A stretch of 8,596 nucleotides of DNA from an uncultured Ruminococcus sp. (GCA_902773045.1 CACYDE010000060.1:1-8596), one strand, 5' to 3'. Shown: positions 1-6,445, counted from the first letter of the stretch. Translations and numbers: made by a program. Notes: a model not told the origin generated them from the sequence alone.

Positions 1-85
1 AGATGGGGATTCGAACCCCAGATACGGTGGTAACCGTATACATGATTTCCAATCATGCTCCTTCGGCCAGCTCGGACACCTCTCC
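1..85 (-). tRNA. tRNA-Ser (anticodon GGA), 3' end cut off by the window edge
   Basis: Read on the minus strand from 85, the sequence folds as a class II tRNA. It has acceptor strand GGAGAGG, D stem TCC/GGA, anticodon stem CATGA/TCATG with loop TTGGAAA (anticodon GGA at 50-48), a long variable arm with stem TACGGT/ACCGTA, and T stem TGGGG/CCCCA around TTCGAAT. The long variable arm and the GGA anticodon identify serine, reading UCC and UCU codons. Only TCT of the 3' acceptor strand lies inside the window. The remaining four acceptor bases, the discriminator and any encoded CCA lie before position 1. More tRNA genes could follow outside the window. Confidence 0.97.
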
Positions 86-106
86 ATTGCTTAACAGCGC
101 TCTACT

Positions 107-135
107 ATTATAACGTGTTAAGCGTCGTTTGTCAA
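107..135 (-). promoter_or_regulatory. Consensus sigma-A promoter of tRNA-Ser
   Basis: On the minus strand there is a perfect -35 TTGACA (135-130), a 17-nt spacer and a perfect -10 TATAAT (112-107). The predicted start near position 100 gives a leader of about 15 nt before the mature tRNA 5' end at 85. The -35 hexamer contains the TGA stop codon (134-132) of the upstream gene. An 8-bp perfect inverted repeat (89-96 and 116-123) flanks the -10 box. Confidence 0.92.
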
Positions 136-1283
136 GGCTTTTTTGAAAACTTTTTCAAAAACTTCTTTGCAAAGCTGTTCTCGTCGCCCTGATCGCTCAT
201 CGCTTGAGATTCTTCACTGTTTCCGTAAGATCCGCTCGGGCTCGGACTTGTGTTCCCGTAAGATGTCGGAGACGGTCTTGAACCGTAAGATGACGCAGAG
301 GCACCGTAAGAAGAGGAGGACAAACGCGAACCGCTCGATGACTGCTGAGATTTAAAATGTTTGAATGACTCGGCAGTGTACGTTGCAGTCGGTTTTCCGA
401 TCGTATTCGGTAAATTTATCGCAACGATATTATTTTTCATCATAAATCCGGAGATCTCACCCAGCATCTGCTTACACTGACTTATATCCTTACCTTCAAG
501 ATAGAGAATAGCGTCGCATGAACCGCCGACCATTCTCATCGGGAAACGCTCGTACTTTTCGTTAAGTTCGACCTTGAGCTTTTCAAACTCATCCGTGACA
601 TTGTTCATCAGTTCACCATAGAATATGATCTCTATGTCGTCCTTGACGGGAGAAAGCATTTTTCCGACAACATTAAATCCGTGATATATCGTAGTAAACG
701 TGTTATCGGTAACTTTATTGACGCCCAAAAGGAATATTTCCGTGAGTTTTTCAACGACCTTATATTCCTCAAACGGGATCCTCGGTTCCTCATGGACAGG
801 CTGCTGAGGCGGCTGTTTTCTCTGCTGCTGTTGCTGCTGCTGAACCTGATTGGGCTGCATTCTCGGCTGAGGCTTCGCCTGGATCTTCTCCTGAACCGGT
901 TCCGGCTCGGGTTCCGGCTCTTCCGGCTGCATCGCGATCGCTCCGAAGCCGTTGTTGATCATGAACATTCCCACCGCTCCGAGCCTTTCCTTGACCTTCG
1001 CCGAATCAAGACTTCCGATATCAAGAAGAATACTTACGTACTTATCGGAAAACCTGAACTTCGCGTGACCGAATTTTTCTTCAAAATCATTGATGAAGCT
1101 TCTCGGCTTCTCCTGATCCTCGAAATGAACATTTCCGTACAAAAAGAATTCAACGGTCGGTATTGAAGGAACAATAATTTTTCCTCTGACTTCATAGCCG
1201 TAAAACAGAGCCGTGAAAGTCTTGTCATTTACCATTTCAACTCCCGACGCAACGAAAACGTCGGACAAACCCTTAACATCCAT
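132..1283 (-). CDS. Unrecognised protein with two homologous domains, Pro/Glu/Gln linker and Ser-Tyr-Gly-rich basic tail
   Basis: I do not recognise this 383-residue protein and assign no function. It has an internal duplication: residues about 15-118 resemble about 187-291. Both copies share the pattern V-x-D/N-x-TFT...YG/HG...GK..., a central FYG or LYG, an acidic/basic helix, and an ending of the type G.FM..N...AI. The linker (about 119-170) has PEPEPEPEP and a run of seven Gln. The tail (about 292-383) is rich in Ser, with four SYG motifs, and ends in the amphipathic basic FAKKFLKKFSKKP. No signal peptide or membrane segment is seen, so it is probably cytoplasmic. The start was chosen because GAGGAG lies 9 nt upstream (1298-1293) and the duplicated domain begins just after it. 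An in-frame ATG at 1361 has no such site. It is separated from the radical SAM operon by 297 nt with its own likely promoter, so it is probably transcribed alone. Confidence 0.85.
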   Translation of the reverse strand: MDVKGLSDVFVASGVEMVNDKTFTALFYGYEVRGKIIVPSIPTVEFFLYGNVHFEDQEKPRSFINDFEEKFGHAKFRFSDKYVSILLDIGSLDSAKVKERLGAVGMFMINNGFGAIAMQPEEPEPEPEPVQEKIQAKPQPRMQPNQVQQQQQQQRKQPPQQPVHEEPRIPFEEYKVVEKLTEIFLLGVNKVTDNTFTTIYHGFNVVGKMLSPVKDDIEIIFYGELMNNVTDEFEKLKVELNEKYERFPMRMVGGSCDAILYLEGKDISQCKQMLGEISGFMMKNNIVAINLPNTIGKPTATYTAESFKHFKSQQSSSGSRLSSSSYGASASSYGSRPSPTSYGNTSPSPSGSYGNSEESQAMSDQGDENSFAKKFLKKFSKKP

Positions 1284-1292
1284 TTGGTTCCA

Positions 1293-1298
1293 CTCCTC
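1293..1298 (-). promoter_or_regulatory. Ribosome binding site that fixes the start of the duplicated-domain protein
   Basis: GAGGAG on the minus strand lies 9 nt before the ATG at 1283. It favours this start over the in-frame ATG 78 nt further upstream, whose preceding sequence lacks a purine-rich site. Confidence 0.75.
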
Positions 1299-1427
1299 AC
1301 AAAAGAATTTTGATGTTATATGTCTGAAAAAGAATAATTCATACGCGCCGCTGCTTTTCACAGCACCACACGGTACAGCTCATATACCTTCTTCAAGAAT
1401 ATAAACTCAGACATCTGCATTTATTCT

Positions 1428-1456
1428 ATTATATCACAACAAAAACAGATAAACAT
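1428..1456 (-). promoter_or_regulatory. Probable extended -10 promoter for the duplicated-domain protein
   Basis: On the minus strand TGATATAAT gives a perfect extended -10 (TGnTATAAT, with TATAAT at 1433-1428). The -35 region (ATGTTT at 1456-1451, 17-nt spacing) is weak, which an extended -10 can offset. The start would fall near 1421, giving a 5' leader of about 138 nt. That leader contains two complementary octamers (1407-1414 and 1320-1327) of unknown significance. Confidence 0.6.
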
Positions 1457-1513
1457 TAAATTTTGTTGAATTTTTTTATTAAATTGACCTGTAAAACTCC
1501 GCCATCTATCCGC

Positions 1514-1547
1514 AAATCCCCATAGGTGCGTACTCTTGGGGGCTTTT
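1514..1547 (-). terminator. Weak, possibly two-way terminator hairpin after the radical SAM operon
   Basis: CCCCA (1518-1522) pairs with TGGGG (1537-1541) around a 14-nt loop. Flanking AAA (1514-1516) and TTT (1544-1546) can extend the stem across a small internal loop. It lies about 35 nt past the stop of the DUF2344 gene and before the next promoter, the expected place for the operon terminator. The T-tract on the minus strand is only ATTT, so efficiency is doubtful. The T-run is slightly better on the plus strand, where no gene ends. Confidence 0.4.
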
Positions 1548-1580
1548 GAAAAATATTGACAAAAAGTTTAAAATATCAAA

Positions 1581-2243
1581 TCATCTGAAAAGCTCAAAAT
1601 TATCATCATAAAGTCTCACACGCGTAACGTCGGTGAAAATATCGCACCCGCATTCTTTCTCTATTATATCCGTAAGAAGAGACGGATTGACATTCTTGAC
1701 GCTTCCTGCCGGAAGAACGATGTCAAGCTTAACGGCAGATCCCGAAAGTTCAAGGTTATATCTGACAATATTTTCTTTCAGATCAACTTCCTTCACCGCT
1801 CCCTTTTTTGTTTTCTTTTCTGTGACGATCCGCTCACCCGAAAGGATCCGCTGCGCGCAGGCTAATATCTCTTCCGGAGAATAAAGCTCCGCCGTGATAA
1901 GAATAATAAAATGTGCGTAAGCGATATCTCCGGGCTTCATCAAAGACTCTCCCGCTTCATAAATACATAATCCCTCCGGAAGGCATCCGTTGATCTTTTC
2001 GATCATGACGTCGGTGGGATAATCGTCTTCGAGAAGTCTCACATCCACGGATTCGTATTCTCCGCGAAATCCCAGCGACAGTGGAAGCGCAAAGGAAACG
2101 TACATTCTCGAATTAAACCCCTCCGTATGCCACAAGGGAACTCCGGACATCTGAAGCGCGCGGGTTATGGTTCGGTTAATATCCAGGTGTGAAATAAACC
2201 TGCACGCACCGTCCTTACGATACCACAGTCTTACGTTTTTCAT
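1581..2243 (-). CDS. DUF2344 / TIGR03936-type radical SAM-linked protein
   Basis: This 220-residue protein begins MKNVRLWYRKDGACRFISHL, the hallmark start of the DUF2344 family. Other family features are the HLD motif soon after, the phrase MSGVPLWHTEGFNSRM, and SFALPLSLGF. The family is found either fused to the C-terminus of a TIGR03960 radical SAM protein or encoded directly beside one, as here. The precise reaction is not established. The start at 2243 is supported by GGAGG (2256-2252) 8 nt upstream and by the family alignment. Longer in-frame ATGs at 2333 and 2261 would lie deeper in the upstream gene and add non-family sequence. The first 29 nt overlap the 3' end of the radical SAM gene in another frame, implying translational coupling. 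The ribosomal L21/L27 and ribonuclease G genes often seen next to this pair are absent on the downstream side. Confidence 0.9.
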   Translation of the reverse strand: MKNVRLWYRKDGACRFISHLDINRTITRALQMSGVPLWHTEGFNSRMYVSFALPLSLGFRGEYESVDVRLLEDDYPTDVMIEKINGCLPEGLCIYEAGESLMKPGDIAYAHFIILITAELYSPEEILACAQRILSGERIVTEKKTKKGAVKEVDLKENIVRYNLELSGSAVKLDIVLPAGSVKNVNPSLLTDIIEKECGCDIFTDVTRVRLYDDNFELFR

Positions 2244-4074
2244 AACACACCCCTCCCCCATATTTCGCTGCACCGCAGCCCGAACACTTTTCACGGCAGT
2301 TCGGTGTGGTTGTATTTTTGTATGCCTGTTCACATTCTTTCAGAAGAAATTTTTTTGTTACTCCGTAATCAAGGTGATCCCACGGAAGTATCTCATCAAA
2401 ACCGCGTCTGCGCGTGACATAAAAGTCGGGTTCAAGTCCGCAGTCTTTTATCACTTCAAGCCAGCCTTCATAGTCAAAGCATTCATCCCAGCCGTCAAAA
2501 TGGATCCCGCGTTCAACCGCTGCTTCCAGAACCCTGCACAGACGTCTGTCGCCTCTCGCAAAAACACCTTCAAGATAGCTTACTTCCGCGTCGTGGTAGT
2601 TATAGGCTATTTTTTTGGTTGTAATATGATCCTTCAGCGCCATCTGCTTTTTCCGTATCTCTTCGACGGAATCCTGCGGCTCCCACTGAAACGGAGTGAA
2701 AGGCTTGGGAATGAAAGAAGATGTACTTATGGTGACTTTGACCTGTTTTCCCTTCTGACGGTTTTCGTTTCTGTAGTAACAATCGACAACTTTCTGGGCG
2801 AGCGTTCCTATTCCGAGAACATCATCATAAGTTTCTGTGGGCAGACCTATCATGAAGTAAAGCTTCACCGCCGTCCAGCCTCCGAAAAAAGCTACGGAAC
2901 AAGTTTGCATGAGTTCTTCTTCCGTGACGTTTTTATTGATAACATTTCTCATTCTTTGAGTTCCGGCTTCGGGAGCAAAGGTCAGACCGCTCTTTCTGAC
3001 TGTTTTTAATTTTGAGAGGATCTCCTCGTCGAAACCGTCGACTCTCATTGACGGAAGAGAAAGACTGACGTTTTCATCAACAGACCACAATGTCAATCTG
3101 TCGAGCAGTTCACGGATCTTTGTGTAGTCGCTTGACGAAAGAGACGAAAGAGATATCTCATCGTAACCGGTGTTTCTGCAAAGAGCGTGACACTGACGGT
3201 CGATAGTTTCGGGAGATTTCTCACGGACAGGTCTGTTCAGGAAGCCTGCCTGACAGAATCTGCACCCGCGAATGCATCCTCGGAAGATCTCCTGAACTAC
3301 ACGGTCATGAACTATTTCTATCATTGGAACGACAAACTTCTCGGGATAAAAGACATTATCCATATTCATCATTATTCTTTTATGAATTTTTTGAGGAACT
3401 CCCTCTTTCGCGGAAAAAGACTTTATCGTCCCGTCGTCGTTATATTCCACATCATACAGCGACGGAACATAAACTCCCTCGATCCGGGAACACAAAAAGA
3501 GAAACTCCTCTCTCGTTTTTCCCTCATTGCGGCACTTCCTGAAAAGCTCTATGACTTCAAGATCAACCTCTTCTCCCTCTCCGATGAAAAAAATATCTAT
3601 AAAATCGGCTATGGGTTCGGGATTACACGCGCATGGTCCTCCGGCAACAACGATCTGTTTCAGTTCGGTTCTGTCCGCGCTTCTCAGAGGGATCCCCGCA
3701 AGTTTCAGCATTTGGAGAACATTCGTAAATGACAGTTCATACTGCAGCGTGAATCCGATGAATTCAAAATCGGTTATCGGGTCGCCGCTTTCAAGTCCCC
3801 AGAGAGGAATATTTTTTTCGGTCATAAGTTTTTCCATATCTATCCACGGAGCAAACACTCTCTCGCACCAGATATACGGAACCGAATTGAACTGACTGTA
3901 AAGAATCTTCATTCCGAGATGCGACATTCCTATTTCGTAAGTGTCGGGAAAACAAAAAGCAAATCTGACGTCGATCTCGTTTTTATCTTTATAAACACTG
4001 TTGATCTCACCGCCGACATATCTTCCCGGCTTCTGAACCTTCAAAAGATAAGGTTCGATCTTTTTATTTATCAT
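2215..4074 (-). CDS. B12-binding-type radical SAM protein, TIGR03960 family
   Basis: This 619-residue protein has the family layout. An N-terminal cobalamin-binding-like domain (about 30-170) carries AFCFPDTYEIGMSHLGMKIL and VVAGGPCACNPEP. The radical SAM core (about 255-480) carries the iron-sulphur motif C267-x3-C271-x2-C274 in GCIRGCRFCQAG. A C-terminal extension (about 490-619) includes a second CX3CX2C set, C593, C597 and C600, in NCREKCSGCGA. The cluster should reductively cleave S-adenosylmethionine. The substrate is unknown, and the DUF2344 neighbour is its usual partner. No DxHxxG cobalamin motif is visible, so actual B12 binding is uncertain. The start has a distant AAGGA about 12 nt upstream, and the sequence near it (KPGRYVGGE) fits the family N-terminus. 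It is the first gene of a two-gene operon with a good promoter at 4147-4119. Confidence 0.93.
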   Translation of the reverse strand: MINKKIEPYLLKVQKPGRYVGGEINSVYKDKNEIDVRFAFCFPDTYEIGMSHLGMKILYSQFNSVPYIWCERVFAPWIDMEKLMTEKNIPLWGLESGDPITDFEFIGFTLQYELSFTNVLQMLKLAGIPLRSADRTELKQIVVAGGPCACNPEPIADFIDIFFIGEGEEVDLEVIELFRKCRNEGKTREEFLFLCSRIEGVYVPSLYDVEYNDDGTIKSFSAKEGVPQKIHKRIMMNMDNVFYPEKFVVPMIEIVHDRVVQEIFRGCIRGCRFCQAGFLNRPVREKSPETIDRQCHALCRNTGYDEISLSSLSSSDYTKIRELLDRLTLWSVDENVSLSLPSMRVDGFDEEILSKLKTVRKSGLTFAPEAGTQRMRNVINKNVTEEELMQTCSVAFFGGWTAVKLYFMIGLPTETYDDVLGIGTLAQKVVDCYYRNENRQKGKQVKVTISTSSFIPKPFTPFQWEPQDSVEEIRKKQMALKDHITTKKIAYNYHDAEVSYLEGVFARGDRRLCRVLEAAVERGIHFDGWDECFDYEGWLEVIKDCGLEPDFYVTRRRGFDEILPWDHLDYGVTKKFLLKECEQAYKNTTTPNCREKCSGCGAAKYGGGVCYEKRKTVVS

Positions 4075-4118
4075 AATTAAATTTGATCCTTTCGGAATTG
4101 AAGTTTTATTCTAAAAAT

Positions 4119-4147
4119 ATTATACAGAAGTTCAAGAAAATTTGCAA
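4119..4147 (-). promoter_or_regulatory. Promoter of the radical SAM/DUF2344 operon
   Basis: On the minus strand there is -35 TTGCAA (4147-4142), an exact 17-nt spacer and a perfect -10 TATAAT (4124-4119). The start near 4112 would give a 5' leader of about 38 nt ahead of the ATG at 4074. Confidence 0.75.
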
Positions 4148-4237
4148 CATTTTATTGCAATTTTATACTAATTCTTTATAAACAGAAAACCTACGCGCAG
4201 TCAAACATTATAATTCTGTAAAATGTAAAACAATTTA

Positions 4238-4264
4238 ATTACAAATATATTTTTAATTTGTAAT
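4238..4264. repeat. 9-bp perfect inverted repeat in the divergent promoter region
   Basis: ATTACAAAT (4238-4246) and ATTTGTAAT (4256-4264) are exact reverse complements separated by 9 nt. The right arm contains the TGTAAT hexamer at 4259, so the repeat presents one hexamer on each strand. It could be an operator half-site pair or only a product of AT-rich sequence. Confidence 0.5.
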
Positions 4265-4324
4265 ATTTTTGTAATAATAATTATAAAAATATTATTTTCA
4301 AATTGTAAATTTTTCAAAAAATAC

Positions 4325-4353
4325 TTGAAATGTTGTCCAAGTTGTGGTATTAT
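4325..4353 (+). promoter_or_regulatory. Promoter of the NlpC/P60 hydrolase gene
   Basis: The -35 is TTGAAA (4325-4330), followed by an exact 17-nt spacer and -10 TATTAT (4348-4353), preceded by TG to give an extended -10 (TGGTATTAT). The start near 4360 yields a 5' leader of about 104 nt. I do not recognise a known riboswitch in it. In particular, the GC-rich core of the c-di-AMP (ydaO) riboswitch often found ahead of such hydrolases is missing. Confidence 0.75.
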
Positions 4354-4463
4354 GTAACCGATTTGTTACTACTTGTAATAATTGTAACTTTAAAATTAAA
4401 ACATCCCCCAACTAAGGAATAGGCAATATTGTGAAGCAAGATATATGAACGGAGGTTTTTACA

Positions 4464-6338
4464 ATGTCTAAAATATTGCGCAGGTGCCTATCCTTGGTGC
4501 TTGTGGTCATGCTTTTGGCATCATTAACAATCAGCGGCTCTCTCACAGCGAGTGCCGATAACAAGACCGGTGACGGACTTGCCGCTTATGCTATGAACGC
4601 ATACAATGAGGGTTGGAAATACGTATGGGGCGGAGCTTCCTACGGTGCGGTCGACTGCTCGGGTCTGATCTATAGCTACGTCGGCTCGGGTGCAAGAGTC
4701 ACCGAGGACATGCTATACTCATCTCCCGAATCGGGCTACGTTTCCGACGGAGTTCCCGACATCCCGGGACTCGGTCTTTGGCAGCCCGGCCACGTCGGCG
4801 TTTATGTCGGCGGCGGAATGGCGGTTGACGCAAGAGATGAGATTTCCAATGTCTGCTATCAGTCAGTGTCAACAAAAAGTTGGGTAATGTGGTTTAAAGT
4901 TGCAGGAGTTTCCTACGGAAATGATACGAGTGTAGCAAATGATGATCAGTCAGCAGAAGCTGATACCGGATCTTCAAAAACCGCAGCCGACAGTGACAGC
5001 AAAGCCGAGCCGGAACCGACGGTTCTGTCTCAAGGCTCGAGAGGTCCCGAAGTCAGAGAACTTCAGGCACGACTCAAAGAGCTTGGCTATTTTGATGAGG
5101 ACACAACCGAATATTTCGGACCTGTGACCTATGCTGCGCTCGTTGAGTTCCAGACTGCGGCAGGTCTTAACGCTGACGGTGTTTACGATGAAGCCACGAA
5201 AGCTGCGCTCTTTTCGAACGACGCCCCCGTTAAGTCTGCTCCCGAAAAAGAAGATTCCGATAATACAATAGAAGGAACGGATAATTCGGCTTCCGAAGAG
5301 GAAGATGTCATTTCCGTTTCCGAAACCGAAATTCAGTCGATAGAATCCGATCTCGAAGCTGTTTCCGATTCCGAAGAAACTCAGCAAAGCGACGAGAGCG
5401 GAGCTTTCGCTGAATTCAGTGAGTATCAGCCTGCCGTAACAGATTCGGACGAGTCCGAAGCATCTGAAGAAGAGGAACTTCCCGCTGACGCCATTTTCTC
5501 CGTTGGAGATGATGACAGCGAGATCTCCAACATTCAGTATATACTCGTAAAACTCGGCTATTTCGATTATGCGATCACAGGCTATTACTGTGAAAACACA
5601 GCTGCTGCCGTTGAGGAATTCCGCGTCGACAACGGGCTTGACGCAGTCGGCTACATAGACAGTACCACACTGGATCTTATCTACAGCAAGTGGAACGGTG
5701 ACGACATTACCGATTCGGAAATCAGCGTCACGGATTCCGCAGAGTCTGTTGAAGTAGTTTACGATCCCGACAATCTGAGTCTCGGAATGAGCGGACAGAG
5801 AGTCGAGGATCTTCAGAGAACTTTAGTTGTTTGGGGTTATCTTTCCTACGCCGATCTTTCAGAGATAGGGACATTTGACGAAGCAACAGAAAACGCAGTC
5901 ATTACCGCTCAGAGAAATTTCGGACTGGAAGAAAGCGGTGTGGTTACCGAAGAATTTGTGAAACACTTCAAATCCTCGGACGAAAACGTAAACGTTCAAG
6001 AAGTCAAGAATGATGTTGAACCGTCGTCTCAGGAATCATCGTCTGAAAGCAGCTCCGCAGAGAGCGCCTCGGCCGAAAGCAGTCAGACTTCCGTGACATC
6101 GGATCAAAACCTGTCACAGACAGTCAGTAACGATTCCTCTTCACAGAACGTTGCATTTGTTCAAACGGGTATCGAAGATTACTTCACAAAGACAGTCGCA
6201 CTTATCGTTATAGCGGTATCCTTGGTTGTAATTTTCTTTGCGGGAACGGTTCATTACTGGAACGTTTCAATGGAAAAGAGAAGACAGCGCGCGAGAAAGG
6301 CTACCACTGTTTCTGCTTACAGAAGACGTTCGATGTAA
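4464..6338 (+). CDS. Secreted, membrane-anchored NlpC/P60 peptidoglycan hydrolase with three peptidoglycan-binding domains
   Basis: This 624-residue protein has a signal peptide (1-31, cleavage after TASA). An NlpC/P60 papain-like domain (about 35-150) follows, with catalytic C65 in VDCSGLIY and H110 in PGHVGVY. The third polar position appears to be D122 rather than the common His. Such enzymes cleave peptide stems of peptidoglycan. Three PG_binding_1 repeats lie at about 187-251, 343-408 and 435-503, each with an LGYF or WGYL core. They are separated by Asp/Glu/Ser-rich linkers. A Ser-rich stretch (about 519-560) leads to a membrane helix (about 577-598) and a basic cytoplasmic tail with ten Arg/Lys. 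This implies the enzyme stays anchored by its C-terminus with its domains outside. GGAGG (4451-4455) lies 8 nt before the ATG. The gene is monocistronic, with its own promoter, a WalR-like array upstream and a strong terminator after it. Confidence 0.93.
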   Translation: MSKILRRCLSLVLVVMLLASLTISGSLTASADNKTGDGLAAYAMNAYNEGWKYVWGGASYGAVDCSGLIYSYVGSGARVTEDMLYSSPESGYVSDGVPDIPGLGLWQPGHVGVYVGGGMAVDARDEISNVCYQSVSTKSWVMWFKVAGVSYGNDTSVANDDQSAEADTGSSKTAADSDSKAEPEPTVLSQGSRGPEVRELQARLKELGYFDEDTTEYFGPVTYAALVEFQTAAGLNADGVYDEATKAALFSNDAPVKSAPEKEDSDNTIEGTDNSASEEEDVISVSETEIQSIESDLEAVSDSEETQQSDESGAFAEFSEYQPAVTDSDESEASEEEELPADAIFSVGDDDSEISNIQYILVKLGYFDYAITGYYCENTAAAVEEFRVDNGLDAVGYIDSTTLDLIYSKWNGDDITDSEISVTDSAESVEVVYDPDNLSLGMSGQRVEDLQRTLVVWGYLSYADLSEIGTFDEATENAVITAQRNFGLEESGVVTEEFVKHFKSSDENVNVQEVKNDVEPSSQESSSESSSAESASAESSQTSVTSDQNLSQTVSNDSSSQNVAFVQTGIEDYFTKTVALIVIAVSLVVIFFAGTVHYWNVSMEKRRQRARKATTVSAYRRRSM

Positions 6339-6445
6339 CAGCTGCTTTCCTGTTTATCGAATCGCATCATCGGTCAATCCGGGATTCTACCATACAATCT
6401 CCGCTTTGACCATGCATTTTTTCATATTTTGTTTCATTTTTGCCG

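Larger units (their letters stand above)
4217..4388 (+). promoter_or_regulatory. Cluster of nine TGTWAH hexamers, WalR (YycF)-like binding array
   Basis: Plus-strand TGTWAH hexamers start at 4217, 4224, 4259, 4270, 4304, 4353, 4364, 4374 and 4383. The pairs 4259/4270 (TGTAAT-N5-TGTAAT) and 4353/4364 (TGTAAC-N5-TGTTAC) match exactly the WalR consensus TGTWAH-N5-TGTWAH known from Bacillus and Staphylococcus. WalR controls peptidoglycan hydrolase genes, and the downstream gene is one. The first pair is centred about 90 nt upstream of the predicted start, and the second overlaps the last base of the -10 and the start site. The AT-rich background raises chance matches, but a rough estimate gives about one such hexamer over this stretch. 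Regulation is inferred, not shown. Confidence 0.6.

Noticed and set aside
140..161. 10-bp perfect inverted repeat TTTTTGAAAA / TTTTCAAAAA near the end of the duplicated-domain gene, as a terminator
   Set aside because: It lies inside the coding region and follows from Lys and Phe codons in the basic tail. The stem is almost pure A-T, which makes a poor terminator.
1284..1361. N-terminal extension of 26 residues in frame with the duplicated-domain protein
   Set aside because: No ribosome binding site precedes the ATG at 1361, while GAGGAG lies at good spacing before 1283. The extra residues lie outside the duplicated domain.
1557..1580. Plus-strand TTGACA at 1557-1562 as an antisense promoter into the DUF2344 gene
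   Set aside because: No acceptable -10 sequence is found at 16-18 nt spacing.
2244..2333. Longer N-terminus of the DUF2344 protein starting at 2333
   Set aside because: The family begins at MKNVRLWYRKDG, and the strong GGAGG at 2256-2252 serves the ATG at 2243.
2167..3009. 280-residue plus-strand reading frame opposite the radical SAM gene
   Set aside because: It is antisense to a well-supported conserved gene, and its translation shows no recognisable domain.
4360..4463. c-di-AMP (ydaO) riboswitch in the hydrolase leader
   Set aside because: The leader is AT-rich and lacks the conserved GC-rich core of that riboswitch. No other known riboswitch was recognised.
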